Source of the DNA: an uncultured Bacteroidota bacterium
Lineage (GTDB): Bacteria; Bacteroidota; Bacteroidia; UKL13-3
Direction: 5' to 3'
Length of the DNA stretch: 24,007 bases
Assembly (NCBI GenBank): GCA_903888395.1
Contig: CAISTO010000152.1
Coordinates: 1-24,007 of the forward strand
Below are positions 7,198 to 14,744 of the stretch, piece by piece. Each line of letters starts with the position of its first letter. The first letter of the stretch is position 1. The notes under the pieces were generated by a model. The model worked only from the letters and a program-made list of their open reading frames with translations. It had not been told where the DNA came from and did not search any database. A program made the position numbers and the translations under genes.

Positions 7198-8361
7198 GTG
7201 ACAGAAAGAAAAGACATAGAATTAAGCATTGTTATGCCATGCTTAAATGAAGCCGAAACACTTGCCATTTGTATTACAAAAGCCAATAATTGGCTTGTAC
7301 AAAATAATGTAATTGGTGAGGTAGTTATTGGCGATAACGGCAGTAACGATGGCAGTCAAAAAATAGCTACCGACTTAGGTGCACGAGTGATCAATGTTCC
7401 TTCAAAAGGATACGGAAGTGCATTGATGGGCGCTATAGAAGCCAGTTACGGTAAATATGTAATTATGGGCGATAGCGATGATAGTTACGATTTTGGAAAC
7501 CTTACTTTGTTTGTTCAAGAACTTAGGAATGGCTACGATTTAGTAATGGGAAATAGATTTAAAGGTGGAGTTGCAAAAGGTGCAATGCCTTTCTTACACC
7601 GTTATTTAGGTAATCCAGTTTTATCATTCATTGGCCGTTTGTTTTTTGGAAGTAAAGCCCGCGATTTTCATTGTGGTTTGCGTGGATTCAGGCAAGACAT
7701 TGTTTCTGTATTAAACTTACGTACCACAGGAATGGAGTTTGCCAGTGAAATGGTTGTAAAAGCAACCATTTTTAACTTAAAGATTACAGAAGTTGCCACT
7801 ACTTTATCACCCGATGGACGCTCTCGTCCACCACATTTAAGAACTTGGAGAGATGGTTGGAGACATTTACGTTTTTTACTCATTTATTCACCTCGTTGGT
7901 TATTCTTAATTCCAGGTGTTTTCTTAATGCTTTTTGGTTTTATTTTGAGTGTTTTAATCATTCAAAAACCATTTGAAATTATTGGAAATATTAATTTAGA
8001 TACCAATACTTTATTGTATGCAGGAGCATTCATGATTGTTGGATTTCAAGCCTTTATTTTCGGAATTTTTACCAGGGCTTATGCTGTACAAGCAGGTTTT
8101 TTACCACAAAACGACCAATTAATTAAATGGCTTGATATAGTGAGTTTGGAAAAAGGTTTAATAGCAGGATTAATTATATTTTTTGCAGGAATTTTTGGAA
8201 CTATTCATTCGTTAACACTTTGGAATGAAGTTCATTTTGGACGATTAGATTATCCATCTATTTTGAGAATTGTGATACCAAGTGTGGTTGCAATTATTTT
8301 GGGCTTACAAACCATTTTGTCAAGCTTTTTCATCAGTGTTTTAAATGTAAATAAAAAATAA
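7198..8361 (+). CDS. family 2 glycosyltransferase with C-terminal membrane helices
   Basis: Membrane-anchored GT2 enzyme, like the dolichol/undecaprenyl-phosphate sugar synthases. The GT-A domain (about 8-225) has the nucleotide-binding start LSIVMPCLNEAE (9-20), GDNGSNDGS (45-53), the metal-binding DSD at 92-94 (in MGDSDDSYDFG), GNRF (118-121) and the acceptor-side FHCGLRGFR (157-165). Four hydrophobic segments follow (about 235-256, 268-292, 315-335 and 350-375). The start is GTG at 7198. The only in-frame ATG nearby (7234) would remove the beta-strand before the PCLNE motif, so GTG is preferred. It probably makes a lipid-linked sugar used by the membrane GT-C-like protein two genes downstream (inference). 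It is 9 bases from the methyltransferase. Confidence 0.9.
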   Translation: MTERKDIELSIVMPCLNEAETLAICITKANNWLVQNNVIGEVVIGDNGSNDGSQKIATDLGARVINVPSKGYGSALMGAIEASYGKYVIMGDSDDSYDFGNLTLFVQELRNGYDLVMGNRFKGGVAKGAMPFLHRYLGNPVLSFIGRLFFGSKARDFHCGLRGFRQDIVSVLNLRTTGMEFASEMVVKATIFNLKITEVATTLSPDGRSRPPHLRTWRDGWRHLRFLLIYSPRWLFLIPGVFLMLFGFILSVLIIQKPFEIIGNINLDTNTLLYAGAFMIVGFQAFIFGIFTRAYAVQAGFLPQNDQLIKWLDIVSLEKGLIAGLIIFFAGIFGTIHSLTLWNEVHFGRLDYPSILRIVIPSVVAIILGLQTILSSFFISVLNVNKK

Positions 8362-8370
8362 AAATTATAT

Positions 8371-8976
8371 ATGTTAGGCTTACTTAAAAATTTACACCAC
8401 AAATATGTTTTTCTTAGAAGAATAAACGTATTGTCAACTCAAATTGCTCAACAATTACCAAACGATATTCGTATTTTAGATATTGGCTGTGGCGATGGAA
8501 CTATTTCTAAAATGATTTTAGAAAATAAAAAAAATGTAAGCATTGAAGGAATTGATGTTTTTGCACGCGAAACATGTGCCATTCCTTTTAAAATGTTTGA
8601 TGGTAAAACCATTCCATTTGCAGCAAATGAATATGATGCAACTATGTTTGTAGATGTTTTACATCACACAACCAACATCAAAGAATTATTGGCAGAAGCT
8701 GCAAGAGTAAGCGGTCAGTATATTATTTTAAAAGATCATCATTATAACAATGCGCTTGATTTTGGTATTTTGCGTTTCATGGATTGGATAGGAAATGCAC
8801 CTCATGGTGTGAAGGTAATTTATAATTTTAAAAACCTTGATTTTTGGAAAACTACTTTTGATGAATTAGGTTTCGAAATAGTTAGTTTGAATAACAGCGT
8901 TCCCATTTATCCTTTTCCGTTTAATTTAATTTTTGGAAGAGATTTGCATTTTATTGCAGTGTTAAAAAAGAAATAA
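8371..8976 (+). CDS. class I SAM-dependent methyltransferase
   Basis: A 201-residue methyltransferase of the Methyltransf_11/ubiE-like fold. Motif I is ILDIGCGDGT (35-44), which binds S-adenosylmethionine. An acidic residue at the end of strand 2 follows in EGIDVF. Motif IV is MFVDVLHHTT (about 91-100), and a C-terminal substrate part follows (DHHYNNALDFGILRFMDWIGN). The protein is soluble with an amphipathic N-terminus (LLKNLHHKYVFLRR) that may contact the membrane. It is tightly packed between the GT2 gene (9 bases) and the large fusion gene (17 bases), which suggests it modifies a glycan, lipid-linked sugar or polyprenyl intermediate handled by those enzymes. The substrate cannot be read from the sequence. 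Confidence 0.85.
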   Translation: MLGLLKNLHHKYVFLRRINVLSTQIAQQLPNDIRILDIGCGDGTISKMILENKKNVSIEGIDVFARETCAIPFKMFDGKTIPFAANEYDATMFVDVLHHTTNIKELLAEAARVSGQYIILKDHHYNNALDFGILRFMDWIGNAPHGVKVIYNFKNLDFWKTTFDELGFEIVSLNNSVPIYPFPFNLIFGRDLHFIAVLKKK

Positions 8977-8993
8977 TCAAATTAAAAGATTCA

Positions 8994-11921
8994 ATGATGT
9001 TGGATAAAAAATATACCGATTCGCGCATCAGTATTGTATTGATATACCAATCAAAATACGAAGCTGCATGTAATCAAATTTTGCAAAGTATTTCAAAATC
9101 AAAAACTGATTATGAAGCAATTATTATTTGTAATGAAGCCGATGAAAAAGCCTTTTCAAATAAAAATCAAGAGCTAGTTACCAAAGCTAAGTTAAAGTTT
9201 GTAAGCCCAACCAATCATTATTTATTGGCTGCTTTACAATTGGCTGAAGGTGCTAATACTGTAATTTGTGATGGTATTAATTTATTCAATTTGAATTCAA
9301 CTTATAGTTGGATAAACAACAATAAAAAGAATTTACAAGGAGAAACAATTTTTGTAGCTGCCAGAAAAACAGATACTAAAAAACTTTCAATTACGGATAG
9401 ATTAAGCAATGCTGCGCAACGATTTTTTACACCAACACATCAAACTGATGCTGGTTTTGGTCAATTAATTGCTGGAACAGCAGCGCTTCATCAAGCCATT
9501 GAAACCAACAATATTTTAGCAGGAAATGTCAATCATATTGTTCTTCAATTAGAATTAAATCAAGTAACTATTGCAGATGCAATTATTAGTTCAAACGATA
9601 AAGTTATTGCTACTTCTTGGGCCGATGTTTTGCTTTCTCCACTTAAATATTTTAGTTATGTTTTCATTTGGTTTTTAGTCAATCCAATTGCAGAAATAAA
9701 GAACAAAAATTTACAATTAGGAAATGGAAACAGCGGCATTTATCGTTTATTCTTTTTGCTAAGTACATTTTTTATTGGCTATTTTATGATGAGCAAAAGT
9801 TTTGACTTTGGCTTAACTTGGGATAGTAAATTACATAATCAATACGGTTATGATATGTTAAAATACTTTGAAAGTGAAAGTGGCGCAAGAGATACAACTT
9901 GTTTTACATCGCACCGAGATTATCCATTTTATGGTGAACATATCAATTTAATAGCATCTTATATCAATAAAAACTACGAACCAAGTTGGGGCGAATATGG
10001 AACCAGGCATTTGTTAAATGCCATTTATGGTTTTATAGCTATGTTATTTGCAGCATTAATTGCCAGAGAATTACTTTCATGGCGTACAGGAATCATTGCT
10101 TTTTGGGTTATTTTTTTAACACCCACTTTCTTTGCGCACAGCATGAATAATCCAACTGATATTCCGCTTGCTGCAGGATTTTCACTAGGAATATTTGGAA
10201 TCATAAAAATTTTAAAACAATTGCCCAAAGTAAAATTCAATGCCATTTTATTATTTGCATTGGGTTTAGGAATTGCCATTGGATCGCGTATTGTTGGAGT
10301 TTTATTAGTAGCATATTTAGGATTATTCATGGGAATTACTTGGTTAATTGTAGCCAGAAAAACCAGTTTGAGTGAAGCTTTAAAATTGATTTTCCCTTAT
10401 GTAAAAGTAATTGGATTAGCATTTGTTATTGGATATTTATTAGGATTATCACTTTGGCCTTATGGTCGTTTCCGCCCAATTGACGGTCCTTTAGAAGCAT
10501 TAGCTCGTAATTCAAGTAATGCATTTTATGCTTATAATTTAGAAATTTGGGAAGGTGTAAAAACCTATATGATTTACATGCCTTGGTATTATGTAGGTAA
10601 ATTTATGGGAATTACATTGCCATTATTTGCTTTACTTGGTGCTGCATTATTTGCCGTTATTGCATATTTTTATTCAAAGAAAAAATCTGTAATTCCAATG
10701 CTTTTGGTATTGTTTACTTTCTTATTTCCATTGGTTTATGCCGAGTTTAAAAACATTACTTATTATAATGGTTGGCGACATTATTTATTCATTTATCCGC
10801 CTTTAGTAGCATTAATTGCTTTGGGTTATGATTATATTTTCACTTATGTAAAACCAAAATTCATTGGATATATTTTAGCTGTTGTGATGCTTGGTTTGGC
10901 AGTAAAAACTACATTATGGAGTATCAAAAATCATCCAAATCAAACCGTTTATTTCAATGAATTAGTAGGTGGTACAAAAGGCGCTTATGGCAATTATGAA
11001 TTAGATTATTATGCCAACAGCGCGCGTCAAGCCGCTGAGTGGATTGCAAACAACGAACCTAAAGGTAAAAAACTGGTGATTGGAACTAATAACGAACCAT
11101 TATGTGTAAGTTATTATGCAAGCAAAATTAACGACAGTATTTCTACTGTTTGGATGAGAGATTACGAAGAAGAAAAACAATTTTGGGATTACCAAGTTTT
11201 AACCTCTCGTACTTATTCAAAAACACAAATGAACAACGGTGGTTATCCGCCAAAAGGAACTGTTTATACCGTAGATGTGGATGGAGTTCCGGTGGCTGCT
11301 GTTGTAAAACGTGAAGTGTTTTATATGCCTTTGGGTTACCGTTCCGTTGATGCTAAACAAATTGATTCTGCCATTTATTATTTTGCACAAGCGGTACAAT
11401 GGGATAATAAAAATGAAGAAGCTCTTAGAATGTATGGTTTTGCCTTGATGCTTGGTGGTAGGTTTGCTGAAGCCGATAAAGCATTTGACCAATCATTGGT
11501 TTTGTATCCTGAAAATTATTCAGCATATACCAATAAAGGTTTGATGTATTTTAACCAAAAAGAATATCAAAAATGTATTGATGCCTGTGCAAAAGCAACC
11601 AAGCTAAAAGAAAATATTACGGAAGCTTATTACTATGCTGCAATGGCTTATTTGAATATGAATAATTACGATGGAGCCATTGATAGATTAGAAACAGCAT
11701 TGAAATTTAACGGTCAATCGCCTGAGGTATTTTATTATTTAGGAAAATCGTATGAGGCTGTTAAAAATACGACTAAAGCGATTAATAATTTTGAATATTG
11801 CTTAGGTATGAATCCTAAATTTAAACAAGCATGGGGCGATTTAGCTAATCAATATAGGGCCTTAGGTAAATCTCAGCAAGAAATAGATTATTGCATGCAG
11901 CAATATAATTCCTTGCCATAA
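8994..11921 (+). CDS. large membrane glycosyltransferase-like fusion with C-terminal TPR repeats
   Basis: A 975-residue protein with three parts. The head (about 1-210) begins RISIVLIYQ and looks like a degenerate GT-A/GT2 domain; an acidic site appears as ICDGINLF (near residue 93) but the usual DxD is not clear. The core (about 210-650) has roughly ten to twelve membrane helices and resembles GT-C/PMT/ArnT proteins that use polyprenyl-phosphate sugars. It includes the first-loop motif FGLTWDSKLHNQYG with Asp277, where GT-C enzymes place their catalytic acid. After a soluble segment (about 650-780), the tail (about 780-975) is made of around five TPR repeats, for example the AYYYAAMAYLNMNNYDGAIDRLETAL type. 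It lies 17 bases after the methyltransferase. It is likely to act with the upstream GT2 in glycan or glycoprotein modification (inference). ATG codons at 8994 and 8997 are equivalent. Confidence 0.75.
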   Translation: MMLDKKYTDSRISIVLIYQSKYEAACNQILQSISKSKTDYEAIIICNEADEKAFSNKNQELVTKAKLKFVSPTNHYLLAALQLAEGANTVICDGINLFNLNSTYSWINNNKKNLQGETIFVAARKTDTKKLSITDRLSNAAQRFFTPTHQTDAGFGQLIAGTAALHQAIETNNILAGNVNHIVLQLELNQVTIADAIISSNDKVIATSWADVLLSPLKYFSYVFIWFLVNPIAEIKNKNLQLGNGNSGIYRLFFLLSTFFIGYFMMSKSFDFGLTWDSKLHNQYGYDMLKYFESESGARDTTCFTSHRDYPFYGEHINLIASYINKNYEPSWGEYGTRHLLNAIYGFIAMLFAALIARELLSWRTGIIAFWVIFLTPTFFAHSMNNPTDIPLAAGFSLGIFGIIKILKQLPKVKFNAILLFALGLGIAIGSRIVGVLLVAYLGLFMGITWLIVARKTSLSEALKLIFPYVKVIGLAFVIGYLLGLSLWPYGRFRPIDGPLEALARNSSNAFYAYNLEIWEGVKTYMIYMPWYYVGKFMGITLPLFALLGAALFAVIAYFYSKKKSVIPMLLVLFTFLFPLVYAEFKNITYYNGWRHYLFIYPPLVALIALGYDYIFTYVKPKFIGYILAVVMLGLAVKTTLWSIKNHPNQTVYFNELVGGTKGAYGNYELDYYANSARQAAEWIANNEPKGKKLVIGTNNEPLCVSYYASKINDSISTVWMRDYEEEKQFWDYQVLTSRTYSKTQMNNGGYPPKGTVYTVDVDGVPVAAVVKREVFYMPLGYRSVDAKQIDSAIYYFAQAVQWDNKNEEALRMYGFALMLGGRFAEADKAFDQSLVLYPENYSAYTNKGLMYFNQKEYQKCIDACAKATKLKENITEAYYYAAMAYLNMNNYDGAIDRLETALKFNGQSPEVFYYLGKSYEAVKNTTKAINNFEYCLGMNPKFKQAWGDLANQYRALGKSQQEIDYCMQQYNSLP

Positions 11922-11983
11922 CTTAAACTGAAAATATTTATTAAACAATTATTGTAAAATAACGTTACCATTGTAAAACATAT

Positions 11984-12370
11984 ATGCCAGTAGCCATTTC
12001 AAATGATGTAAAAATAACTGTAGAAACATTTTATCAAAATGATAAGGTGAATAATACAGACGGCAATCATATGTTTGCTTACCGTGTAACCATTGAAAAC
12101 AAAGGTGAATACACTTTAAAATTAATTAGCAGGCATTGGGATATTGTAGATTCATTTTCAGGATTTAGTGAAGTAAATGGTGAGGGCGTTGTTGGTCAGC
12201 AACCCATATTAGAGCCAAACGAAAAATACACGTATATTTCTGGTTGCGCTTTACACAGCGAGTTTGGTAAAATGAGTGGATTTTATACCATGCAACGCCA
12301 ATTTGATGGAAAAGAATTTGATGTTAAAATTCCAGAATTTCAATTAATTGTTCCTTTTAAATACAATTAG
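11984..12370 (+). CDS. apaG: ApaG family protein
   Basis: A 128-residue single-domain protein of the ApaG/DUF525 beta-sandwich family, linked genetically in enterobacteria to Co2+/Mg2+ resistance and Ap4A; the biochemical role is not settled. Recognisable blocks are FAYRVTIENKGEYTLKLISRHW (about 26-47), the glycine-rich EVNGEGVVGQQPILEPNEKYTYISG segment (about 61-85) and the closing GKMSGFYTMQ (about 93-102). The length is normal for the family. It follows the large fusion gene by 62 bases, with a weak -7-like sequence (TACCATTG, 11966-11973) but no good -33. Its stop codon overlaps that of the convergent metallo-hydrolase gene. Confidence 0.93.
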   Translation: MPVAISNDVKITVETFYQNDKVNNTDGNHMFAYRVTIENKGEYTLKLISRHWDIVDSFSGFSEVNGEGVVGQQPILEPNEKYTYISGCALHSEFGKMSGFYTMQRQFDGKEFDVKIPEFQLIVPFKYN

Positions 12371-13458
12371 AATTCATACATCACCATGGTTCCAGGCTTA
12401 GGCATATAAAACTGATCTGATAGTTTTTTTACAGGCCAAACTCCTTCAATTGTTTTTACTTTTTTGAAAAAATAAGAGAAGTTAGTAGCTCTTACAGTTT
12501 TGATTTTCCGGGGTGCATATGGTCTAAAAAAATCTTCCCAATGTGTGATTAATACTTGCTTAGGTTTTATTTGAGCTAATAAATTTTGAGGATAACAATC
12601 AGTAAAATTTGCCGAAGCAATTTGCATAATAGCCAAATCAATTCCATGTTCTTTTAAAATCTCATCGCTAATTTTTCCATTATTAATTTCACAACCTGCG
12701 CCCTTTATTAAAATTCTAAAAGCTATGGTGTCTGCTTTTAAAATATCTAGAATAAAAGCAAAAGTATGGCCTTCTTTGAATTGGTTTGCACTAATTTTTT
12801 GAGTTGATTGAGTGAAATTTTTAAAATATAAATTGTCAGTATTTCCTTTCATAAAGTGTAGTTTGCCTAAATGTGGAGCATGACTTGTAGGAATAATTAG
12901 CATTCTCATTTCGCTATTTATGTTTATCCATTTTTGAATGGTGTTTTTTTTATAAACAAAGCTATCAGCATTTAAAAAAGTATGATTTTTTAAAAAATGT
13001 TGCACCACTGTTTTTGCCGATTCATCGGCATATATTTTAACGGCATCATTTAAAGAATCTTTTTCTAATAAATATGCCAAGTCAAATAAATGATCGTAAT
13101 GCGAATGAGAGATAAAAATGGTATTGATATCGTGAAATGAATTTCCATACTTATTTACAAAGTCACTCCCTTTTTTAAAATAAATTGGGTTGAATTTTAT
13201 TTTACCCAAACTTGTTTTTATACCTGGATTATTTGAAAAAAATGGATCTAATAAAATACTTTCATTTTTATATTTTATCAATAAATTACTACAACCTAAA
13301 TATTGTATTTTAAGTTGATTGCATGCTAAGGCATTTGTTGAAATATTTTTTAATGTATCATGACTAAAAACTGCTAATTTTTCGTATTTTTTTGGGTAGT
13401 GAGGAAACGAACATGATAATGAAAAGAGGAAAGCGAAAGCAATTAATAAATATTTCAT
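12367..13458 (-). CDS. metallo-beta-lactamase-fold hydrolase, probably exported
   Basis: A 363-residue MBL-superfamily protein. A signal-peptide-like N-terminus (hydrophobic 4-15) ends in Cys16; the lipobox (SLSC) is atypical, so lipoprotein status is uncertain. The zinc site is ISHSHYDH (His118, His120, Asp122, His123), preceded by the ILLDPFFS strand (68-75) typical of UlaG/YtkL-like enzymes. Later candidate ligands are a histidine in TSHAPH and one in ITHWEDFF. The fold call is firm; the substrate is unknown. I chose the ATG at 13458 rather than the GTG two codons upstream because it gives a normal signal-peptide start (MKYLLIAF). The -7-like TAAATTTG at 13467-13474 (minus strand) would place the transcript start at or close to this ATG. 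Its stop overlaps that of apaG, so no terminator separates the two. Confidence 0.85.
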   Translation of the reverse strand: MKYLLIAFAFLFSLSCSFPHYPKKYEKLAVFSHDTLKNISTNALACNQLKIQYLGCSNLLIKYKNESILLDPFFSNNPGIKTSLGKIKFNPIYFKKGSDFVNKYGNSFHDINTIFISHSHYDHLFDLAYLLEKDSLNDAVKIYADESAKTVVQHFLKNHTFLNADSFVYKKNTIQKWININSEMRMLIIPTSHAPHLGKLHFMKGNTDNLYFKNFTQSTQKISANQFKEGHTFAFILDILKADTIAFRILIKGAGCEINNGKISDEILKEHGIDLAIMQIASANFTDCYPQNLLAQIKPKQVLITHWEDFFRPYAPRKIKTVRATNFSYFFKKVKTIEGVWPVKKLSDQFYMPKPGTMVMYEF

Positions 13459-13466
13459 TGGCACTA

Positions 13467-13474
13467 CAAATTTA
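13467..13474 (-). promoter_or_regulatory. candidate -7 element of the metallo-hydrolase gene
   Basis: On the minus strand the sequence reads TAAATTTG, a full match to TAnnTTTG, ending 8 bases before the chosen ATG (13458). No TTG occurs at 19-23 bases upstream; the nearest is at about 27. If used, the mRNA would have a very short or no leader. Confidence 0.3.
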
Positions 13475-13516
13475 AGGTTAGGTGTTTAATAATTTAAAGT
13501 TCAATTTTAATCAGTT

Positions 13517-14194
13517 TTATAAATTCCATTCAATTGAAGTTTTGTTATTTGCTAATAAAAACTCATTGGTTTTAGAAAATGGTTTACTACCAAAAAATCC
13601 TCGTGAAGCAGATAGGGGTGAAGGATGAACGGTTTTTATGATAAAATGTTTATTAGGATTTATGAATTCCATTTTATCATGCGCATTTTTGCCCCAAAGA
13701 ATAAATACAATTTTCTCGTTTTGATTTGAAATACTTTCAATAATTTTATTGGTAAATTGTTGCCAGCCAATTTTACTGTGTGAATTTGCTTGGTCTTTTA
13801 TTACGGTAAGGCTTGTATTTATTAGCAATACTCCTTGTTTGGACCAATTTTGTAAATTACCATGAATAGGTTTTTCAAATCCGGAAATATCCGTTGAAAG
13901 CTCTTTAAAAATATTTCTTAAACTCGGAGGGATTTTCACACCTTCATTTACCGAGAAACATAAGCCATTGGCTTCTCCTTCGCCATGATATGGATCTTGG
14001 CCAAGAATTACCACTTTAATTTCATGAAATGGAGTTAAATTAAATGCTTCAAAAATTTGGTTTTCATTTGGATAAATAATTTTACCATTTTCCGTGTCAC
14101 TTAGAAGCGTATTTGCTATTCTTTTAAAATAAGGTTTTTCAAATTCCGAATTTAAAAGCTTTTGCCAAGATGGATGGATGTTCTGAATGTTCAT
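13517..14194 (-). CDS. ung: uracil-DNA glycosylase (family 1)
   Basis: Base-excision repair enzyme that removes uracil from DNA. The 225 residues have the usual family length. Catalytic motif GQDPYH is at 65-70 with general-base Asp67 and Tyr69, which excludes thymine. FKELSTDI follows near 96-103, the LLINTSLTV block lies at 123-131, the uracil-binding strand is IVFILWGKNAH (162-172) and the DNA-intercalation motif is HPSPLSASRGFFGSKPFSKTN (190-210) with His190. I set the start at ATG 14194. A longer frame to a TTG at 14215 would run into the terminator hairpin of the gene upstream. It is separated by 58 bases from the metallo-hydrolase gene and probably transcribed with it or from read-through. 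Confidence 0.95.
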   Translation of the reverse strand: MNIQNIHPSWQKLLNSEFEKPYFKRIANTLLSDTENGKIIYPNENQIFEAFNLTPFHEIKVVILGQDPYHGEGEANGLCFSVNEGVKIPPSLRNIFKELSTDISGFEKPIHGNLQNWSKQGVLLINTSLTVIKDQANSHSKIGWQQFTNKIIESISNQNEKIVFILWGKNAHDKMEFINPNKHFIIKTVHPSPLSASRGFFGSKPFSKTNEFLLANNKTSIEWNL

Positions 14195-14203
14195 TTTAAA
14201 AAC

Positions 14204-14240
14204 AAAAAAAGCCAAAATTTATTAAATTTTGGCTTTTTTT
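14204..14240 (-). terminator. perfect terminator hairpin of the 45-codon gene
   Basis: A 17-bp perfect inverted repeat (14204-14220 with 14224-14240) has a 3-base loop. The stem has a central gcc/ggc and A/T runs at both sides, giving a T7 tract on either strand. On the minus strand it lies 19 bases after the stop of the 45-codon gene and immediately before ung, so it most likely ends that small transcript. Confidence 0.85.
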
Positions 14241-14259
14241 AATATTTTTAAGTAAAATA

Positions 14260-14397
14260 CTATCCTTCAATAATAACAGTACGCTCAGTATTTGGCGATT
14301 TTACTTTTACTAATTGAGTGTTCAACTTTATGCGTTGCACGCGTAAATGTGAACTAGTTTTATTTCTTCTGTCTTTTCTTTTTAGTCTTGTAAACAT
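14260..14397 (-). CDS. very basic 45-residue protein, function unknown
   Basis: This short gene translates from ATG 14397 to TAG 14260-14262 as a 45-residue protein that begins MFTRLKRKDRRNK and ends ERTVIIEG. It contains seven Arg, six Lys and one His against three acidic residues, with no hydrophobic segment. The charge pattern resembles ribosome-associated or nucleic-acid-binding peptides, but I do not recognise a named family. Support for a real gene is strong: a promoter match with exact 19-base spacing (14421-14450) lies 23 bases before the ATG, and a perfect terminator hairpin (14204-14240) follows the stop. The gene therefore forms a self-contained unit upstream of ung. The only opposing frame across it is a hydrophobic antisense one. 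Confidence 0.75.
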   Translation of the reverse strand: MFTRLKRKDRRNKTSSHLRVQRIKLNTQLVKVKSPNTERTVIIEG

Positions 14398-14744
14398 GAT
14401 GAGGTTTTTTTTATTGGGGGCAAATATAATTTTATTTATCTTATTGGCAATTGGTTTCTATATTTTTTTTCATTCCAATTCAAATTCTTTTACATTATTA
14501 TATTTGTCTGATTTTAAATTTAATATACTAATTCTATTTACTAAAAAATGAATTTGTAAAGGTTTTTCTTTTAAATTAGTTCAAATTTTGTGTTTTATTT
14601 TGTCGTAACAGAAGCAAAAATAAAAAATGTTTTACTGAATTCATAGGAGTGACTTTTTTTGTAATTAAATTAACGACTTGTGTATAAAACATTGTGACAT
14701 TTGAAATTTTCAAATCATAAATTGCCACTTTTAAAAACACAAAA
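14398..14744. other. gene-poor spacer between the 45-codon gene and mpl
   Basis: These 347 bases are A/T-rich. They hold the minus-strand promoter of the 45-codon gene at 14421-14450 and presumably the mpl promoter. A TAAATTGC near 14717 with a TTG 23 bases upstream is the best guess for the latter, and is weak. A small palindrome (tttgaaattttcaaa) lies near 14700. A hydrophobic + strand frame here (ATG near 14396 to 14551) overlaps the minus promoter and I do not call it. I see no RNA gene. Confidence 0.5.
14421..14450 (-). promoter_or_regulatory. Bacteroidota-type promoter of the 45-codon gene
   Basis: Read on the minus strand, TTG (14450-14448) is followed after exactly 19 bases by TATATTTG (14428-14421). 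This is a complete match to TTG-N19-TAnnTTTG. The predicted start of transcription lies around 14415, giving a leader of about 18 bases before the ATG at 14397. Confidence 0.75.

Noticed and set aside
13462..13464. GTG start two codons upstream of the metallo-hydrolase ATG
   Set aside because: The ATG at 13458 gives a cleaner signal-peptide start and agrees better with the -7-like element at 13467-13474.
14195..14215. Longer ung start at TTG 14215
   Set aside because: It runs through the terminator hairpin of the neighbouring gene; ATG 14194 gives the usual family start and length.
14318..14551. Hydrophobic + strand frame between the 45-codon gene and mpl, with internal ATG near 14396
   Set aside because: It lies antisense to the 45-codon gene and over its promoter; the translation is mostly low-complexity Phe/Leu/Ile as expected from A/T-rich DNA, and no start signal or conserved motif is present.
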